NCBI RefSeq assembly: GCF_000321225.1
Contig: NW_004451516.1
Coordinates: 331,504-395,503 of the forward strand
Source of the DNA: Odobenus rosmarus divergens
Taxonomy: Eukaryota > Chordata > Mammalia > Carnivora > Odobenidae
Direction of reading: 5' to 3'
DNA: 64,000 bases
Below, one piece after another: positions 36,800-50,328 of this stretch; within the stretch, counting starts at the first letter, position 1, and every line of letters begins with the position of its first letter. The notes under the pieces were generated by a model. It was not told where the DNA came from, did no database searches, and saw only the letters and a program-made list of their open reading frames with translations. Position numbers and translations under genes: made by a program.

Positions 36800-39700
36800 T
36801 GGGGCATCTTCCTTTAATACCCTGGGGTCCGGACATGGAGAATATTTGCAAAAATCTCTGAGGAGTCCTCACCATCCAGAAAGATCATTACTCAGTCAAC
36901 AAGGACCTATTAAATGTCTATTCCACTCCGGTAGAGTCTGGGAGGAAGTCATGAGATGGGAAAGCAATGTAAGTGGGCTGTCTACTAAGAGCTCTCTCGT
37001 CTGCTCTGTGGGAGGGAAACAAAAACCCACACTATTTATCCTATTATCTGGAATCATAAAATGTCAGATCTAGTGTTGTCTAATTTGCTCTTCCTATTCA
37101 TAGATTCCAAAGCCCCAGTGCAAAAAGATTAAGTGACCCATGTAACAAAGTCACAAAGTTAAAAACCCACAAGCAAATAGTGCACTAGAGCCCGTCTCAG
37201 ACCTGAGAGTTTTATGAACTGTCCCATAGTGACTACCTCACTAAAGCTGGTACCTACAATTGCAAATTCGTGATATTTTAGTAATATTTCAATAATACAA
37301 TGCCAGGCTGTTCTCTGTTTTGATTAAATGCATTGGAACAGGGTAGTTCCCCTGTACAGAACTATACATAAGTAACAAATCTATGGCTTATAAATCTTCT
37401 CAAGGTGAAAGAGAAAGTGCCAATAACACTGTACAAATATTTTGCTGAACAATAACTTGTGGAGCCTCTATTATGTGTCCAGCCAATGACTCTTCTGCAC
37501 ACTAGCACCAGGTAAATTATCTTATCTTGACTCTACATAATGACCACCAGCCAGATTGCTGATCCACCACCACTTAGATACTCCCCATTATCTCACAGCC
37601 TGATGGTGCAAATTTGGTGAGCTATTATGCTCAAAGCTGTAAAACAGCAAAATTCCACTAGATACTTCTGAGAAAATTGCTGTCAGTAATTTGAATGTGT
37701 TACAATAGACTGAATAAATTGAGAAAAATTTCTCTTCTCTCATCTTTATTCACCTTTCTATCATTTCTCACCTTTCTCTGCAACTGCCCTATCTTTAACC
37801 AATAAGGATCTTGATTCTTTAGAAAAGAGTTTTCCATTGTTCCACTGTTGAATTGTCCATCTTCAGGGCATATAGTAATTATTTGTTTTTCAAAGTGATG
37901 TGTGTTGCCCACACCCAAAATAAATTGTCCAAACCCTCTTTTGTGACCCCTCTGTATCCAAAACACAAGCTTATCATACCACTTACAGCATGTATTTGCA
38001 TAATTTATTTAATGATATCATTGGACTGTAATGTCTTTGAAGTCAAAATGTCTAATTTACTTTTGCATCTCTGTTCCCCGTTAGTCCTGACAAATACACG
38101 TTTGCTAAATGAGTGAAAATATCATCCAATCTATCAATAGCTTCAAACAACAGTGTTCACTATCATACCCTGTTCATTATTTTACTCAATATGTAATATT
38201 ATATATATTATTATTATTATATATATATATTATATATTATTAGCAGGGAATATAAGATTTAAGAGGAAAAACAGGAAACAGCCCCTAAGGGTAGGTGAAA
38301 GAGAAGAGAAATGGAAAGAAGTTTCTGCTTTGATTACGAATTTTCTCCTTTGGTTCAGGAGCAGCTTTCCATAGAACAGAAAATAATGCATTCTTTACCT
38401 GGATAGTGTATGTTTTCTGGATGAAAGTCTTCTCTTAAGTTGCATTATTTCCATCACTTATAATAAATATTTGCCCTGTTCAGTAGGCAGTCTTTGTGTT
38501 TGATATCTCATTGTTCTTCATGATAATTACAGTGTATCTGATAAAAAGTCAGTATTTTCCTTAGGATAGATTAGAAGGTAAGGGCATAGGTGTCAGAATG
38601 AATACAGGAAGGTAAAGATGTTCCCTGTAAGAAAGGGGACAAATCTGTCATAACAGTTCCTCAAAGTAAGTGATAGCTATAAATGCAGAAGAAACAAACA
38701 GGAGAAAGGAAAAAGAAGGGCCAGAAACAGAGAGAGGGCCAGAGAGGTGGTGGTGAGGTCACAGGGCATTTTGGATATTTATTGTTTCATCTGAGGTTGA
38801 CTTATTATGATAAAAAAAACCCTTCATTTTGCCCCAATTCCGCAGACACAAATACACACATTTTGTTTTTTTCCTCAGTAACATCGGCTTACTTACCTAA
38901 AAAGTGCTTTGTGTGAATGAAGACATTTTTTGTTGTTGTTACTAATAAAGTTAAGGAGGAGTCTGTACTTGTCTGTGGGGAGGGCTAAAGAATAAGCAAA
39001 GCCTATAATTAAAGAAACAGGAAGCTCTGGAAACTATGAAATTTAAGATCTCCAACTCCCCTTCAGCCCCAGAATCGATGGAAAAATTGGTATGGTTTTT
39101 GGATTACACAGGCTACGAAATTCGAGTTTCAGAGACATTTTTACTGAGAACTTGAGAGGGAAAGAAAGGCCCCAAATAAGTGTGATTTGCACGTGGTTTC
39201 TGAGAATGAACTCTCTCATGTAAACTGCCAAAAGATGGTTTCACGGAAATATAGAGATGGACGCATAGAAATCTTACTAAACGAGACTTGGAACTAGACT
39301 TGACTTGAGATAACAAACCTGTACCCATCCTCACACTGAAAGGTAATTAGAAAAAAAGAGTTGAAGTTTTTGGTTGATTTACAGGAAACTTTCAAGTGAT
39401 AAGCTAATCTAATCAAGAGATTAGACCTCAACTCCATTTACTACAAAAGGATGCGTTTGCTTCTATGAGTGATTGTAGAGTGGTAGAAGTGGAAATGAAA
39501 TCTTAACAGTGATGGTGTGTTTCTCCAGTGTGTATTTTGAAGTACAGATTTTCTGGGAGTGTTTGCCATAATATTCCTTGAAAGGACACAATTTTTACTT
39601 GTTGTTGGCATCAAAGCATTACTTTTGCTTTCACAGAGCCCTGTGGTTCCTCATGGTGATTTCAGATCTCCAAAATTTAATCTAGAGGTTTAACATATCA

Positions 39701-39940
39701 ATCCACCCAAGGAGTCCTTTCCACTTTGCAAAAAATGAAAAACCTGTTTATTCTATTATTTTGGCGATTTTCTTCATATTATCAACAGTGATTGTGATGA
39801 TTAGTTTTATGTGCCGGCTTGGCTATGCGATAGTTACCCAGTTGCTCAAATAGTAATCTGGGTGTTGCTGTGAAAGATATTCTGTAGATATGATTTACAT
39901 CTATAATTCAGCTGACTTTAAGTAAAGGAGATTATCCTTA
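36800..39940. other. Intergenic with MIR- and L2-like traces
   Basis: A MIR-like piece may lie at 37100-37205 and an L2-like 3' end at about 37900-38115. An (AT)/(ATT) run is at 38187-38242. No gene is seen. Confidence 0.4.
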
Positions 39941-39955
39941 GAAATGTGAATGGTC

Positions 39956-40149
39956 GGAGCGCCTGGGTGGCTCAGTCATTAAGTGTCTGCCTTCGGCTCA
40001 GGTCATGATCCCGAGGTCCTGGGATGGAGCCCCATGTCGGGCTCCCTGCTCTGCAGGAAGCCTGCTTCTCCCTCTCCCACTCCCCCTGTTTGTGTTCCCT
40101 CTCTCACTGTGTCTCTCTCTGTCAAATAAATAAATAAAATCTTTAAAAA
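39956..40149 (+). mobile_element. Can-SINE
   Basis: It has the full SINE structure. AAATGTGAATGGTC (39942-39955) and AAATGTGAATGATC (40150-40163) flank it. Confidence 0.95.
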
Positions 40150-40317
40150 AAATGTGAATGATCTTCCATCAGTTGAAAGGCCTGAAGAACAATATCATAA
40201 ATTCCCTGAGGGAGATGAAATTCTGCCTCAAGACTGCAGCATTAGCTTCGAGCCTACCAGCCTGCCCTACATATTTGGCCTTGCCAGCCCCCACAATTAC
40301 AGGAGGCAATTCCTTGA

Positions 40318-40382
40318 AATCTATCTACCTATCTATCTATCATCTATCTATCTCTATCTATATAGACAGATACAGATATAAA
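40318..40382. repeat. (TCTA)n microsatellite, imperfect
   Basis: Repeated atct/atcta units with interruptions, trailing into gatagat-like variants. Confidence 0.85.
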
Positions 40383-40689
40383 TAATGATAAATAGATTGC
40401 ACCATGGTATTGGCAACAGAATTACCTAATACTGACAAGAATAGATACGAGAGAGAAGGTTAACTTAGCAAAAAAAAGTAATTGCTGATTTTTTTATATA
40501 GTAGATACATAAGAATATCTTCTTGAGCTGAGAAATTAGATAAACGCCCATTTAAAAAAAAAAGTCAAGCAATATGAAAGATTGTTAAAAATAATTTGAT
40601 TATTGCCCAGCCTGCATTTTAAGATTGAATGGAGCAATAATCATCTTGGAGGAAAATATGCTACTTCATTTAGTACTAAAATACAGGTC

Positions 40690-40800
40690 TTATCCCCCTT
40701 TCCCTTTCCCTTTCCTTACCTTCTGGAAGGTAAGGAACATGTCTTAGAATGCCTTGTTCATGATAGGTGTACAATAAATGTTTACTGAATAAATTAGCAT
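40690..40800 (+). mobile_element. L2-like 3' end with a 26-bp palindrome
   Basis: The tail aggtgtacaataaatgttta is L2-like. At 40712-40737 TTCCTTACCTTC and GAAGGTAAGGAA form a 12-bp inverted repeat around TG. Confidence 0.5.
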
Positions 40801-41059
40801 CTTGAATGTTAGTCATTCAACACATATTGCCCGTGTTCCAGCACCGTGCTGAGTGTGGGGGCTACAGCGGTAAATACACACAGTCCTCCCCTCATGGAAG
40901 CATGTCGTGGTTTATCTGACCTAAGGTCTGATAAAGGCATGAGAGACATGCTGGAGAAAAAGAGATTATCCCGATTTATGTCAAACTCAGAAAGTTAGCA
41001 GTTTTTTTTCCCCCCCGAACATTTTGTTTGGCTTCCTAATTATATATTTAAACCATTTT

Positions 41060-41194
41060 GTGGAGACAATCTGGAGGCTAAGGGCATCAGTGGAGTTGTC
41101 AGACAGACCCAAGCCTGTATGTGACCTTGGACAAGTTGCTTAACATCCCTGAGCTTCGGGATTCCCAACTATAAAATGAGAACAATACCTATGG

Positions 41195-41235
<41 letters not shown>

Positions 41236-41312
41236 ATGAAGTACTGTCAGGAAATCTTGCAGCTCAGTGCCTAGCATGTGGAAAGTCAGCAATAAATGGT
41301 AGCTGGATTTGA
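41060..41312 (+). mobile_element. MIR relic containing a (TG)n run
   Basis: MIR order is clear: gtgaccttggacaagttgct, taacatccctgagcttcg, aactataaaatgagaacaat and cagtgcctagcatgtgg. A (TG)n run at about 41195-41234 has grown inside it. Confidence 0.8.
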
Positions 41313-41880
41313 CATACTTTACACTTTAAAACTATAGTCTCTGGGGTGACAAGTTCCTTAAGCAAAGTAACCTCTACACTAAATAATACTTCCTCATATC
41401 TGTCAAAGCATACATTCATCAGGGCTCAGAGGAGCTTCCCTTCTTTTAGGATGACTTTGAGGGTATGCTCAAAACATTTGTTTATCCAAGGGGAAATCCC
41501 CAACATGTGATGGTAAGGCTATAAAGAGAAATTTCCATGAAAAAAAGAGATTTGTATTTTTAGATATAATTTTATATATAACATAAATATAAATAATAAG
41601 TATGTATAGACTATATATATCTATACACACTCATGAGAGTCACAGACTATTAGATGTAGCCGTATTGGAGATCATCTAGATCTCACTTTATAAAAGTTTA
41701 GAAAAGCAAAATAACTTCTCCAAGGGCACGGAGTTAGTGGCAGAGTGAGGACCACCTATCAGTTCAAAGATATCATCTCTCTATTACCTATGATTTATCT
41801 CTGTACTTTAGAATTATTGTTTTTCAAAGGGATAAATGCTATTCCCCCCAAAATCCTAAGACTTAACATAACTCATAACT

Positions 41881-42280
41881 TTTTTTTTTAAGAGAGAGAG
41901 AGCCCTCACGAGTGAGGTGCAGGGGAGAGGGAGAAAGAGAAAATCTTTTTTTTTTTAAGATTTTATTTATTTATTTGAGAGAGAGAGAATGAGAGATAGA
42001 GAGCATGAGAGGGAAGAGGGTCAGAGGGAGAAGCAGACTCCCTGCTGAGCAGGGAGCCCGATGTGGGACTTGATCCCGAGACTCCAGGATCATGACCTGA
42101 GCCGAAGGCAGTCACTTAACCAACTGAGCCACCCAGGCACCCGAGAAAGAGAGAATCTTAAGCAGGCTCCACACTCAGTGTGGAGCCCAACTCAGGGCTC
42201 AGTCTCACCACCCTGAGATCATGACCTGAGCAGAAACCAAGAGTCAGATGCTTAACTGACTGAGCCGTGCAGGTGCCTCT
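41881..42280 (-). mobile_element. Can-SINE, outer copy
   Basis: This older SINE is split by a younger one. ATAACTCATAACTT (41867-41880) and ATAATTCATAACTT (42281-42294) flank it. The head is tgagccgtgcaggtgcct. Confidence 0.92.
41947..42142 (-). mobile_element. Can-SINE, inner copy
   Basis: A younger-looking copy lies inside the GA-rich tract of the outer SINE. GAGAAAGAGAAAATCTT (41930-41946) and GAGAAAGAGAGAATCTT (42143-42159) flank it. Confidence 0.94.
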
Positions 42281-42364
42281 ATAATTCATAACTTCTTAAT
42301 TAAAAGTCTCTGGTCACTACATGGGAGCCACAAGGGAATTATAACTGAGTGGCCAGTCTGGCTG

Positions 42365-42590
42365 CCATTCCCATATGCCAGGCACTATATTAAATACTTT
42401 GCTTATGCTTTCTTGTTTAATCCTCACCCACAACTGGTTAAGATATATTCCTTTATTTTCAAAATTATCCATATGGGTTAACTGGGGCTCAGTGAGGTGA
42501 GATCATTTGTATAAGTTCACACCACTACCAAGTAGGAAGGCAAGATTTGAAGCTATTCAGCCTGACGCCAGAGGCACAGAAATATGGGAG
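42365..42590 (-). mobile_element. MIR relic
   Basis: Reverse MIR: tatgccaggcactatattaa, gtttaatcctcacccacaac and ctggggctcagtgaggtgag. Confidence 0.75.
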
Positions 42591-42599
42591 ATTCTTGGC

Positions 42600-44451
42600 A
42601 CTACAACTTACTAAATCCTTCTCTTTTATCTTATTTTCCAGTGTTCAGGCTTCCCTGCCCAATCCATGATAAACTATGCTGAGTGCTTGACTTGATCCTC
42701 TAGCTGGTTGACTAGAGATTACAGTCACACAAGTCAGAAGAAACCAGTCCAGGGTTTTGTGCTGATAGCTAAGGAAGAGGATGGATCAGCCTGGACCTTT
42801 TGCTCCTGCAGGTGATGTCACAGGACTACAGCTTCTTTAGGGTGTGAACAGGATGGCCCAAGAGGAGGACCTGGTGTCCTGAGGACCTAAACAAAATAAA
42901 AATCTTCCTGGACAGCTTTTCAAATTACTAAGAAAATTACATTACTCAAATATCTCTAAAAGCCCACTGCCTTTAACAATTCTCTTTGCTAATCTGATAT
43001 GCTACATTCAGACAGAAAATGAGTAAAGAGTTTAATGAAATAGTCTTTTCTTCATCGAAGTTATAACAAAGTACATTGATGTCCCCTGAGGCAGCAGATG
43101 AACTTCAATACCTTTTATATAGTGGAACTGGTTTCGTTTGCTTTTATTTATTTAATGTGTTTATTATGCCTATTAAATAAGAATGTTTTGGACAATGGAT
43201 GTGAAAAACATAAAATGTTATACAAATACCTGATACTGTCATTAGTAAATAGTAGTATTTGGGAGGACTTTTATGAATTGTTTATCATACATAGCTTACT
43301 GAGGTAGAGGTATCTCAGTCCTACGTTGAGGGAATGTCACAAACCGCTGAGGACATTCTTGTCATCAATGTTAAAGGAAAGCCCTTCTTGTCTGTAACAG
43401 GTGACAGACTCCAAATAGCAGAGCAGAGAGGAACTTTTAAAGATGATCCATCCAAACCCACCTAAGGAACCAGAGTCTTAGGAGAGATGCGGGGACTTGC
43501 TCAAACCTACCCAGTTTACCCAAAGCAAAAGGGATTAGAACTCAGCTCTCTGGGATTTCAGTCCAGGGCACTCCTGTTGTTTTATTCTTTTCTACATTTT
43601 CATTATTAAAATCTAATCTTCTTTTAAAATAATCTAAAAGGGAGAAATGTGTGTGACTAACCCAGTGGCCTCCTAATGGCCAGACAGCATTTTCCGAAAA
43701 TTTCACAGTATAACTCAGATGAAAACAAAATGACATCAGGGCAGCTATGGGACATGGCCTTGTCACCCCACGATGACAGCCATAACCTTGTCACTAAATG
43801 ACATAACCACAAACACTATGACTCTTTTCCTTCTTTCTGTGGTTATTGAAGAGGTGACAAAGCATCAGCCCTTAAGAAATACTTGGAAAAAGAAAGGAGA
43901 CTAGATGAGGCATATTTTCCCTCAAGTTTGTTTAAAACCCAAGGATGGTGATTGGCATTTGAAGAGTATTAACTACCACTCTTTCCTTCTCAAACACTCT
44001 ATTTTACTCCCACCTACTCAACACTTTTTATAAATAAGACCACTTAGTCACAGAATAAAAGGAAGTAACCAAGACTGATGGTTGCTTAATTATTTCATGT
44101 GTTAAAAAGCTTTAAGCTTTCAATACAAATGCCAAGAAGATTAGTATTGTACATACATTCTTGGAGTTAGAAGATACAGTAAGAGGTTCTCTCATTCAGT
44201 CTTGCACCTGAAAAAAAGCTTCTGTATGTGAGATCCTGCACAGAAAGCCATCTCTGGCAGCTCCCAGAACCGATCTAGTAAGGAAGCTTTCCTTACTGGG
44301 AGGATGGGGACCAGGGGTCAGAAGTCCTCCTCATTTATGCATGATAGTAGTTACTTAGTTGAACGAATCTTGCTGCTTATATCCACTCTGACATCAGTAC
44401 CTTTCATCTTTCCTTCTGAGCACAGTACCTCATACTGACTCGACTTACTAT

Positions 44452-44486
<35 letters not shown>

Positions 44487-45580
44487 TTACCCCAGCTCTG
44501 ATACTAGCCCTCCACTAACTAGATATACTAATGGATCTCCACTAGCTCCCTATCTTTCTGGATTTCTGTTTGTTGACTGCTATTTCAATCTCTCTTGATA
44601 GTTAGCCCCAGGTAAACACCATTCTACTCTCTGCTTCTGAGTCCCGTGTAATTTTTTTTTTTTGATGTTCCGCATTTTTAGAAATGCTATACTTCTCTTC
44701 TGCAAAGCCAAATCTATCCATTCAAAGCCCATTTCCAGTCTTACTGCAACAAAAAAAATTGGGGTGTTTGGTATAGCATATCTGAATGTTATAATAGTTA
44801 TAATATATAAGTAATATCTTACCTTTCTCTAGTCCCCGAAGTGTACAACACAATTGTTGCTAATAACATTGTAGTTACATAACACATTTTATTTCAGTAT
44901 GAAATTGTATTTAAATATTCAGAATATTTTAAAATAGGAGTTATATGGAATTTTTATAAAATACATTACAAAGCATTGACCTATAAGTTTTACTCATATA
45001 TAGATGGAAAGATAGATAATTTACAAATTATCAAAGCTGTAGGATAATTTTAGACTCAAGTTTTCAATCATTTTCCAAAATAAATTATATTCTGTTGTGG
45101 GTGTCTATCTAGAAAATACATACTAAATAGACTAAAGACAACCCAAGAACAGTAAAATTTAAACCTTATAATGTAAACAGATTTTGGATGAACTGCTTTA
45201 GGTTATACCCTGTCTTAAGAGATTATGATGATTATTCCAATATGTGGTATTCTGATTTTCTTGTACATTAAAAAATGTATTTATCATCTTATGACCAACT
45301 TGCTACAAACTATGTTTATTTAGTATTTTTTACATATATGAACAGTTAAAATTTGGTTTTGATGGATTAACAGGAAAGAACTTTCATTATAACACAAAAT
45401 AAAATGAAATGGCCAGATTGGATCTCTTGGATCTTTCTAGCTTTACAATTGTAGTATCTTATGAAATATTAAATCATCTGCTACCAACAGATTCTTGAGA
45501 TAAATTTCACCTCAATAATATGTAGACCATAAGCAAAGAAATGGAGCTGGATAATGTTTTCAGATGGTTTTTAACTTTAT
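42600..45580. other. Intergenic with minor repeats
   Basis: A (TTTA)n run is at 44450-44489. A MIR-like stretch is possible at 43430-43565. A hairpin at 44277-44297 pairs AGTAAGGAA with TTCCTTACT. No gene is recognised. Confidence 0.4.
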
Positions 45581-45589
45581 TCTGAGACT

Positions 45590-45790
45590 CCAGTCTTTGA
45601 AGACTAGATTGAGTCTGGGTTTCACCATTAATTAGTTATGTGAACTAGGACAAGTCATTTCACCTCTCTGAGTTCATTTCCTCATTTATAACATAGGGAT
45701 AATAAAAATAATTACCCTTTCTTCCTCAAGGTAATACAAAAAACATATGAGATAACATAAAGTGCTATGCAAATGATAAGTTGTATATAA
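45590..45790 (+). mobile_element. MIR relic
   Basis: MIR order: gtgaactaggacaagtcat, ttcacctctctgagttcat, catagggataataaaaataa and taaagtgctatgcaaatg. Confidence 0.75.
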
Positions 45791-47497
45791 AATTTAATTA
45801 TTGCTTTATAAATAAACATAACTATCTAAAAACTATTTCAATTTTCGTTATATTCATTCAACTTGAAATAGCTAAAATTTTGCGTTAGTATCAGATCACT
45901 TCTTCCTGCCTTGGTTACTAGTGAATGGCCAAGCCTGTTGTTGTAAATAAATGGGCACTAGGATGTTTCTAAAAAATACATGTGGCTCAAGAATAGACTT
46001 CTTCCGCTTTGTGGTCTCACATGTCTGACCACAGCAACTATTTTTAATCACAGCCTATGCTTTTTAGTGACATCTAACTCCATACGTAAGAGTCATCATC
46101 CTTAGCAAGATGTAGAGATGTATGACGTGTTCAATTACAATGTACTTCTTTTTTTGTTCTTTTTTCCTTTATCTTTTTAACATGTGTTTCTACTTTGATA
46201 ATTTCAAAAACATTCAGATCACTTGGCAACATTGAGACAGGCATTGACCACTAGTTCCTCAAGTCTGTAAAGTTTTGATATGAAAATGTGCTAGCCAACT
46301 GTTCTTGACCTAACAACTAATAAAAATGTTTCCAAAAATAATTTATAAAATGACAATGAACTGCCATTATTTCCAACTCTTTTTTTAAAAAGTACTTAAG
46401 GCTGAACAATAGTATTTTAGTAAGCACTTGGAATTCCAACTTAGACTGTGTCTCTAAATGCTGATGCATAATAAAGCATGCTTTTTACCACTTTAACTGC
46501 TTTCAGTCTTGATGGAGAAAACATGACAAAGACTCATGAATATGTGGTTCAGTTGGATTAACTAAAACATCATTAATATTATACAGTGTCATCTGTTTCT
46601 CTCTTTATATATATATATTCAGAAACTACAACTCCCAGAACACAGTAATACTATGAAAAGAGAAGTAGCATCCTAAAATGAGTGTACTACACAGTTAAAC
46701 ACTGACAGGAAGGATAGGACAAGGAGCTGCGGAGACTAGCTGTCCATCCCACAGTATGAGATCAGCTACCAAGGCCATTTCAACCTCAAAGATGGAACAG
46801 GGTGTGGTTGGGATGGGGGTTTGTCAGCATATAAAGTCTGCCATGGACTCTATTTCTTCAACACCACACTCCCAACCATTATGGCCTGTTGGTAAATTTC
46901 TTTCAAATAAATATGGTGCAGTTCATAAGAATTATGGTAGATTAAAACGTATCTTTTTTTTAACCATAGATGTTCCCTCTAAAAAGAATAAATGCATCTT
47001 TTCTGAAGACCAAATAGAATATTAGAAAAATTAATCATAAAGAAAATCCTCAATAAATTCCCAAGGGTGAAATTACACAGACCACAATTCAATAAAAATT
47101 TGACATTAAAAATACACATTTGAAGAAAAAAATAGTTTGTGATTATAATATTCTAAAAGAATCTCTTAAGTCAAAAGAGTTAAAATAAAGAACAGTTCAT
47201 AAAATAAAACATACAACTATTTCAACAGCAAACATGAGAATATTATATATAAAATCACAAGTTCGTGCCTTGTTTTTAAAAAAAGGAAAATAAATGTCTT
47301 AAATATTTGCATCACAAAAAGAATGAAGAAATAACCACAAGAGAAAGCAGTCATTCAATGAACAATGAAGTTATTCAATAAAGAAACTATTGGATTAAAA
47401 ACTGAAATTAATAAATTACACATTGGTGAATCTAGGAATGGTTAATTGGAAGAAAATAAAATAAATAGGAAAACCTCTGTTAATTCTAATGAAACAT
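45791..47497. other. Intergenic, possible old L1 traces
   Basis: 47090-47480 has the A-rich look of decayed L1 ORF2 but no firm motif. No gene is recognised. The 89-codon frame at 46756-47025 has no known match that I can name. Confidence 0.35.
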
Positions 47498-47516
47498 AAA
47501 AAAGCAATTTTATCTT

Positions 47517-47700
47517 GGGCGCCTGGGTGGCTCAGTTGGTTAAGCGACTGCCTTCGGCTCAGGTCATGATCCTGGAGTCCCGGGATCGAGTCCCACATCG
47601 GGCTCCCTGCTCAGCGGGGAGTCTGCTTCTCCCTCTGACCCTCTGCCCTCTCATGCTCTCTCTCATTCTCTCTCTCTCAAATAAATAAATAAAATCTTTA
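47517..47700 (+). mobile_element. Young-looking Can-SINE
   Basis: This is one of the cleanest copies: gcgcctgggtggctcagttg head, CT-rich tract and (AAATA)n tail. AAAAAAGCAATTTTATCTT (left) is repeated on the right with one mismatch. Confidence 0.96.
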
Positions 47701-47720
47701 AAAAAAAGCAATTATATCTT

Positions 47721-48630
47721 AAAGGAAATATAGTAAGAAGGAGATGATTCATTACCCATTCATTCGTTTGTTCAAAAATCTATGCAGCACGACGCATTAA
47801 ATTCTAAGTGCTAGGGATATAATAAAAAATGATCAGGAAAAGTTCTAACCTTAATGAGCCAATATTCTAATAGGAAGAGACAGATCATAATAACAATAGA
47901 GAGAAAGAGCGGGGTAAGAAAGAAAAGACAGAAAGAAGAAAAGAAAAAAGGGAAATCCATTGGTAATAAGTGCTAAAATAAAAAAAAATAATGGGATTAA
48001 AGGCATAGAGGGGGAAAAAAGAAAAAAGAGAGGGAAAAAAGGCATGGAGGATATGCAGATAGAGAGGTTTACAGAGTGTGTTCAGGCAAAGTCCCTGGAT
48101 AAGACAATGGTAGAACCTGAAGGAAATGAAGAGATGAGCTTTGTGGATTTATGGGAAGAGCATTTTAGGGAGAGTGAACAGCAAGTACAAAGTACCCAAC
48201 TGACTAAATGAGGTTGATGACAGGGTAGAAATATTACAAAATCTCCATCTGGTTCTTGGGAATCCAGGCGCTGAGGGAATGGGCCAGGTAGAGTCTGAAA
48301 AAGCAACATGTATGCCAGAGTTCCCCAGACCCAGCATGAGCAATACAGGAAGAACTGTATGGGGTCTCTAGGCAGCTGGGTTCAGGAAGCTTTAGAATGC
48401 CCCTGTCTTTGAATCAGAGGTACACAGAAATAGCTGGAGAGTTGGACTCAAAAGGGCTTAGAGCCAGAAATGAGAAGAATTTAGCAGTTACTCGTCTGAA
48501 CCAACAACTGAGTACGAGGCAGGACCAAGGATGACTAGACCATCAGTGTGGTTCAACCACCAAGGACCAGAGGACAGTATGGAAGGACACCAAGATGGGC
48601 AGAGGATGACAACTTAGGATCAGGTGGTCT
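47721..48630. other. Intergenic, old repeat traces
   Basis: 47756-47930 resembles the same very old repeat as at 20275 (cattcattcgtttgttcaaa, then tgctagggatataataaaaa). No gene is recognised. Confidence 0.4.
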
Positions 48631-48639
48631 CTTCTGCTA

Positions 48640-48992
48640 GACACAGATAATAAACCCAAAAGGGAGTCACTTATGCTAAGACTTCTGTCACCAAATCGAG
48701 ACACAATTTCAGCTCTCCCAGAAATGGAATCTTAAACCACCTGATCAGCACTAGTTAGGTAATCTGCCTGATAGACTCCTGCCTATCCCTAAAGGAAAGT
48801 AACCTTGCAATAAGCAACCCACGTTTTGCCTAGTACAACTTCCTCATTCCTGCTCTCTTCTGCCTATAAAAGTCTTTCATTTTGTACAGCTCCTTGGAGC
48901 TCCTTTCTGATAGATTAGACACCTGATTCGAATCAGTTTTTGCTCAAATAAACTCTTAAAAATTTTAATGTGCCTCAGTTTATCTTTTAACA
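48640..48992 (+). mobile_element. Probable solo LTR of an ERV1-type retrovirus
   Basis: LTR-like order: TATAAAA at 48865-48871, then cagctccttggagctccttt, AATAAA at 48947-48952 and an end in ..aaca at 48992. No retroviral internal sequence adjoins it. The left limit is approximate and I cannot name the family. Confidence 0.55.
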
Positions 48993-49639
48993 CTTGCTAC
49001 TCTGATACCACAATTTTATGGAAATTCCGGAACAACCAGAGATTTTGAAATTTAGAGGAGATGAGAAATTTTAATTTCTTGAATACACGAATTAATGGAT
49101 TAAAGTCTATATTCACTCAACTGTTGAGAGCAACAAGAATGCAAATATGTATATTCTACACAAATATAAAATACACATTTGGCATGAAACATATACCAAG
49201 ACATCTTTTTTGCTCTATTTCTTTGGAATTAAGGTTATCTAAACTCTGGATGTATCATCCATCTTGTACAGACCAAATCCCTGACATGCTAGGTAAATCT
49301 ACTGTAATTTAGAAGATAAATTACAGCTATGAAACTTATAAAGAAGGAGAGAGTGTTGTAGGAAGACAGCCAGGGAAATCTGACCTGGGTTAGAAGATCA
49401 GGTAAAGCTCATCTAAGCAAGCAGCATTTTAAGTCAGTTATCTGCATGAGGAGGCCTCACCACAAGCCTGTCCAGTACGTTTTATCACACCTATTTTATG
49501 GGTGATGAAAAGGGTGATGATATTTGCCTGGGGGGAAGGTCAGGCATTGAGGCACTGAAGGGATGTCAGAGAATTTTATTTAACCCTATTTCTAATTGTT
49601 TACTTTTCATAAAGAGAATCGTTTTGTGTATTACTTATG

Positions 49640-49770
49640 TAATTAAAAATCCATTTTCACATAAGTTTAAGTAACTCATGCCTGAGATCACCTAGCAAAT
49701 AATTGCCAATGCTAAGATTTCAACTCAGGTCTATCAGACCCCAGTGCTCATAACCGGTATGCTCTGGAAA
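49640..49770 (-). mobile_element. MIR fragment
   Basis: A reverse MIR 5' part is visible: gatcacctagcaaataattg, gatttcaactcaggtctatc and ccagtgctcataaccggtat. Confidence 0.55.
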
Positions 49771-49867
49771 ACATCTAGACTTCCAGTAATAAGGCAATGA
49801 GTGTGTAAATAGTAGTAAAAAATATATGGAATAAGACACTTTAATTTGGATGTCTAAGGCGCAGATT

Positions 49868-50064
49868 TTTTTTTTTTGAGATTTTATTTATTTATTTGAC
49901 AGAGAGAGACACAGTGAGAGAGGGAACACAGCAGGGGGAGTGGGGGAGGGAGAAGCAGCCTTCGCGCCGAGCAGGGAGCCCGATGCGGGGCTCGATCCCA
50001 GGACCCTGGGATCATGACCTGAGCCGAAGGCAGATGCTTAACGACTGAGCCACCCAGGCACCCC
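49868..50064 (-). mobile_element. Can-SINE
   Basis: Poly(T), an (ATTT) tail, a GA tract, gagcagggagcccgatgcgg and a head ending gagccacccaggcacccc. The duplication is unclear. Confidence 0.95.
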
Positions 50065-50328
50065 AACAGATGCTTTTGATAAATAGAATAGGTGTACCAC
50101 AGATCTACTAGCTTTTGGGACTTAAATTCTGCTCCAGAGGAAGTACCCGATGCCTTTTGCTCCTCCATATTTGTGTTCTCCATTTTTCTGCATAAAGGCT
50201 GTGACATTCCCCTGGATACCGGTACCCTAACTTAAAGATGAAGGAAAGATACAGAACTTAAACAAACAAATACCAGGGCAGGACCTGGATCCTTAGCCTC
50301 TAATGGAGGAACTCTCTCCCTGTTGTCA

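Noticed and set aside
36502..36875. Ser/Phe/Leu-rich frames on the minus strand
   Set aside because: They come from the (GAAA)n tract plus the gap, not from a gene.
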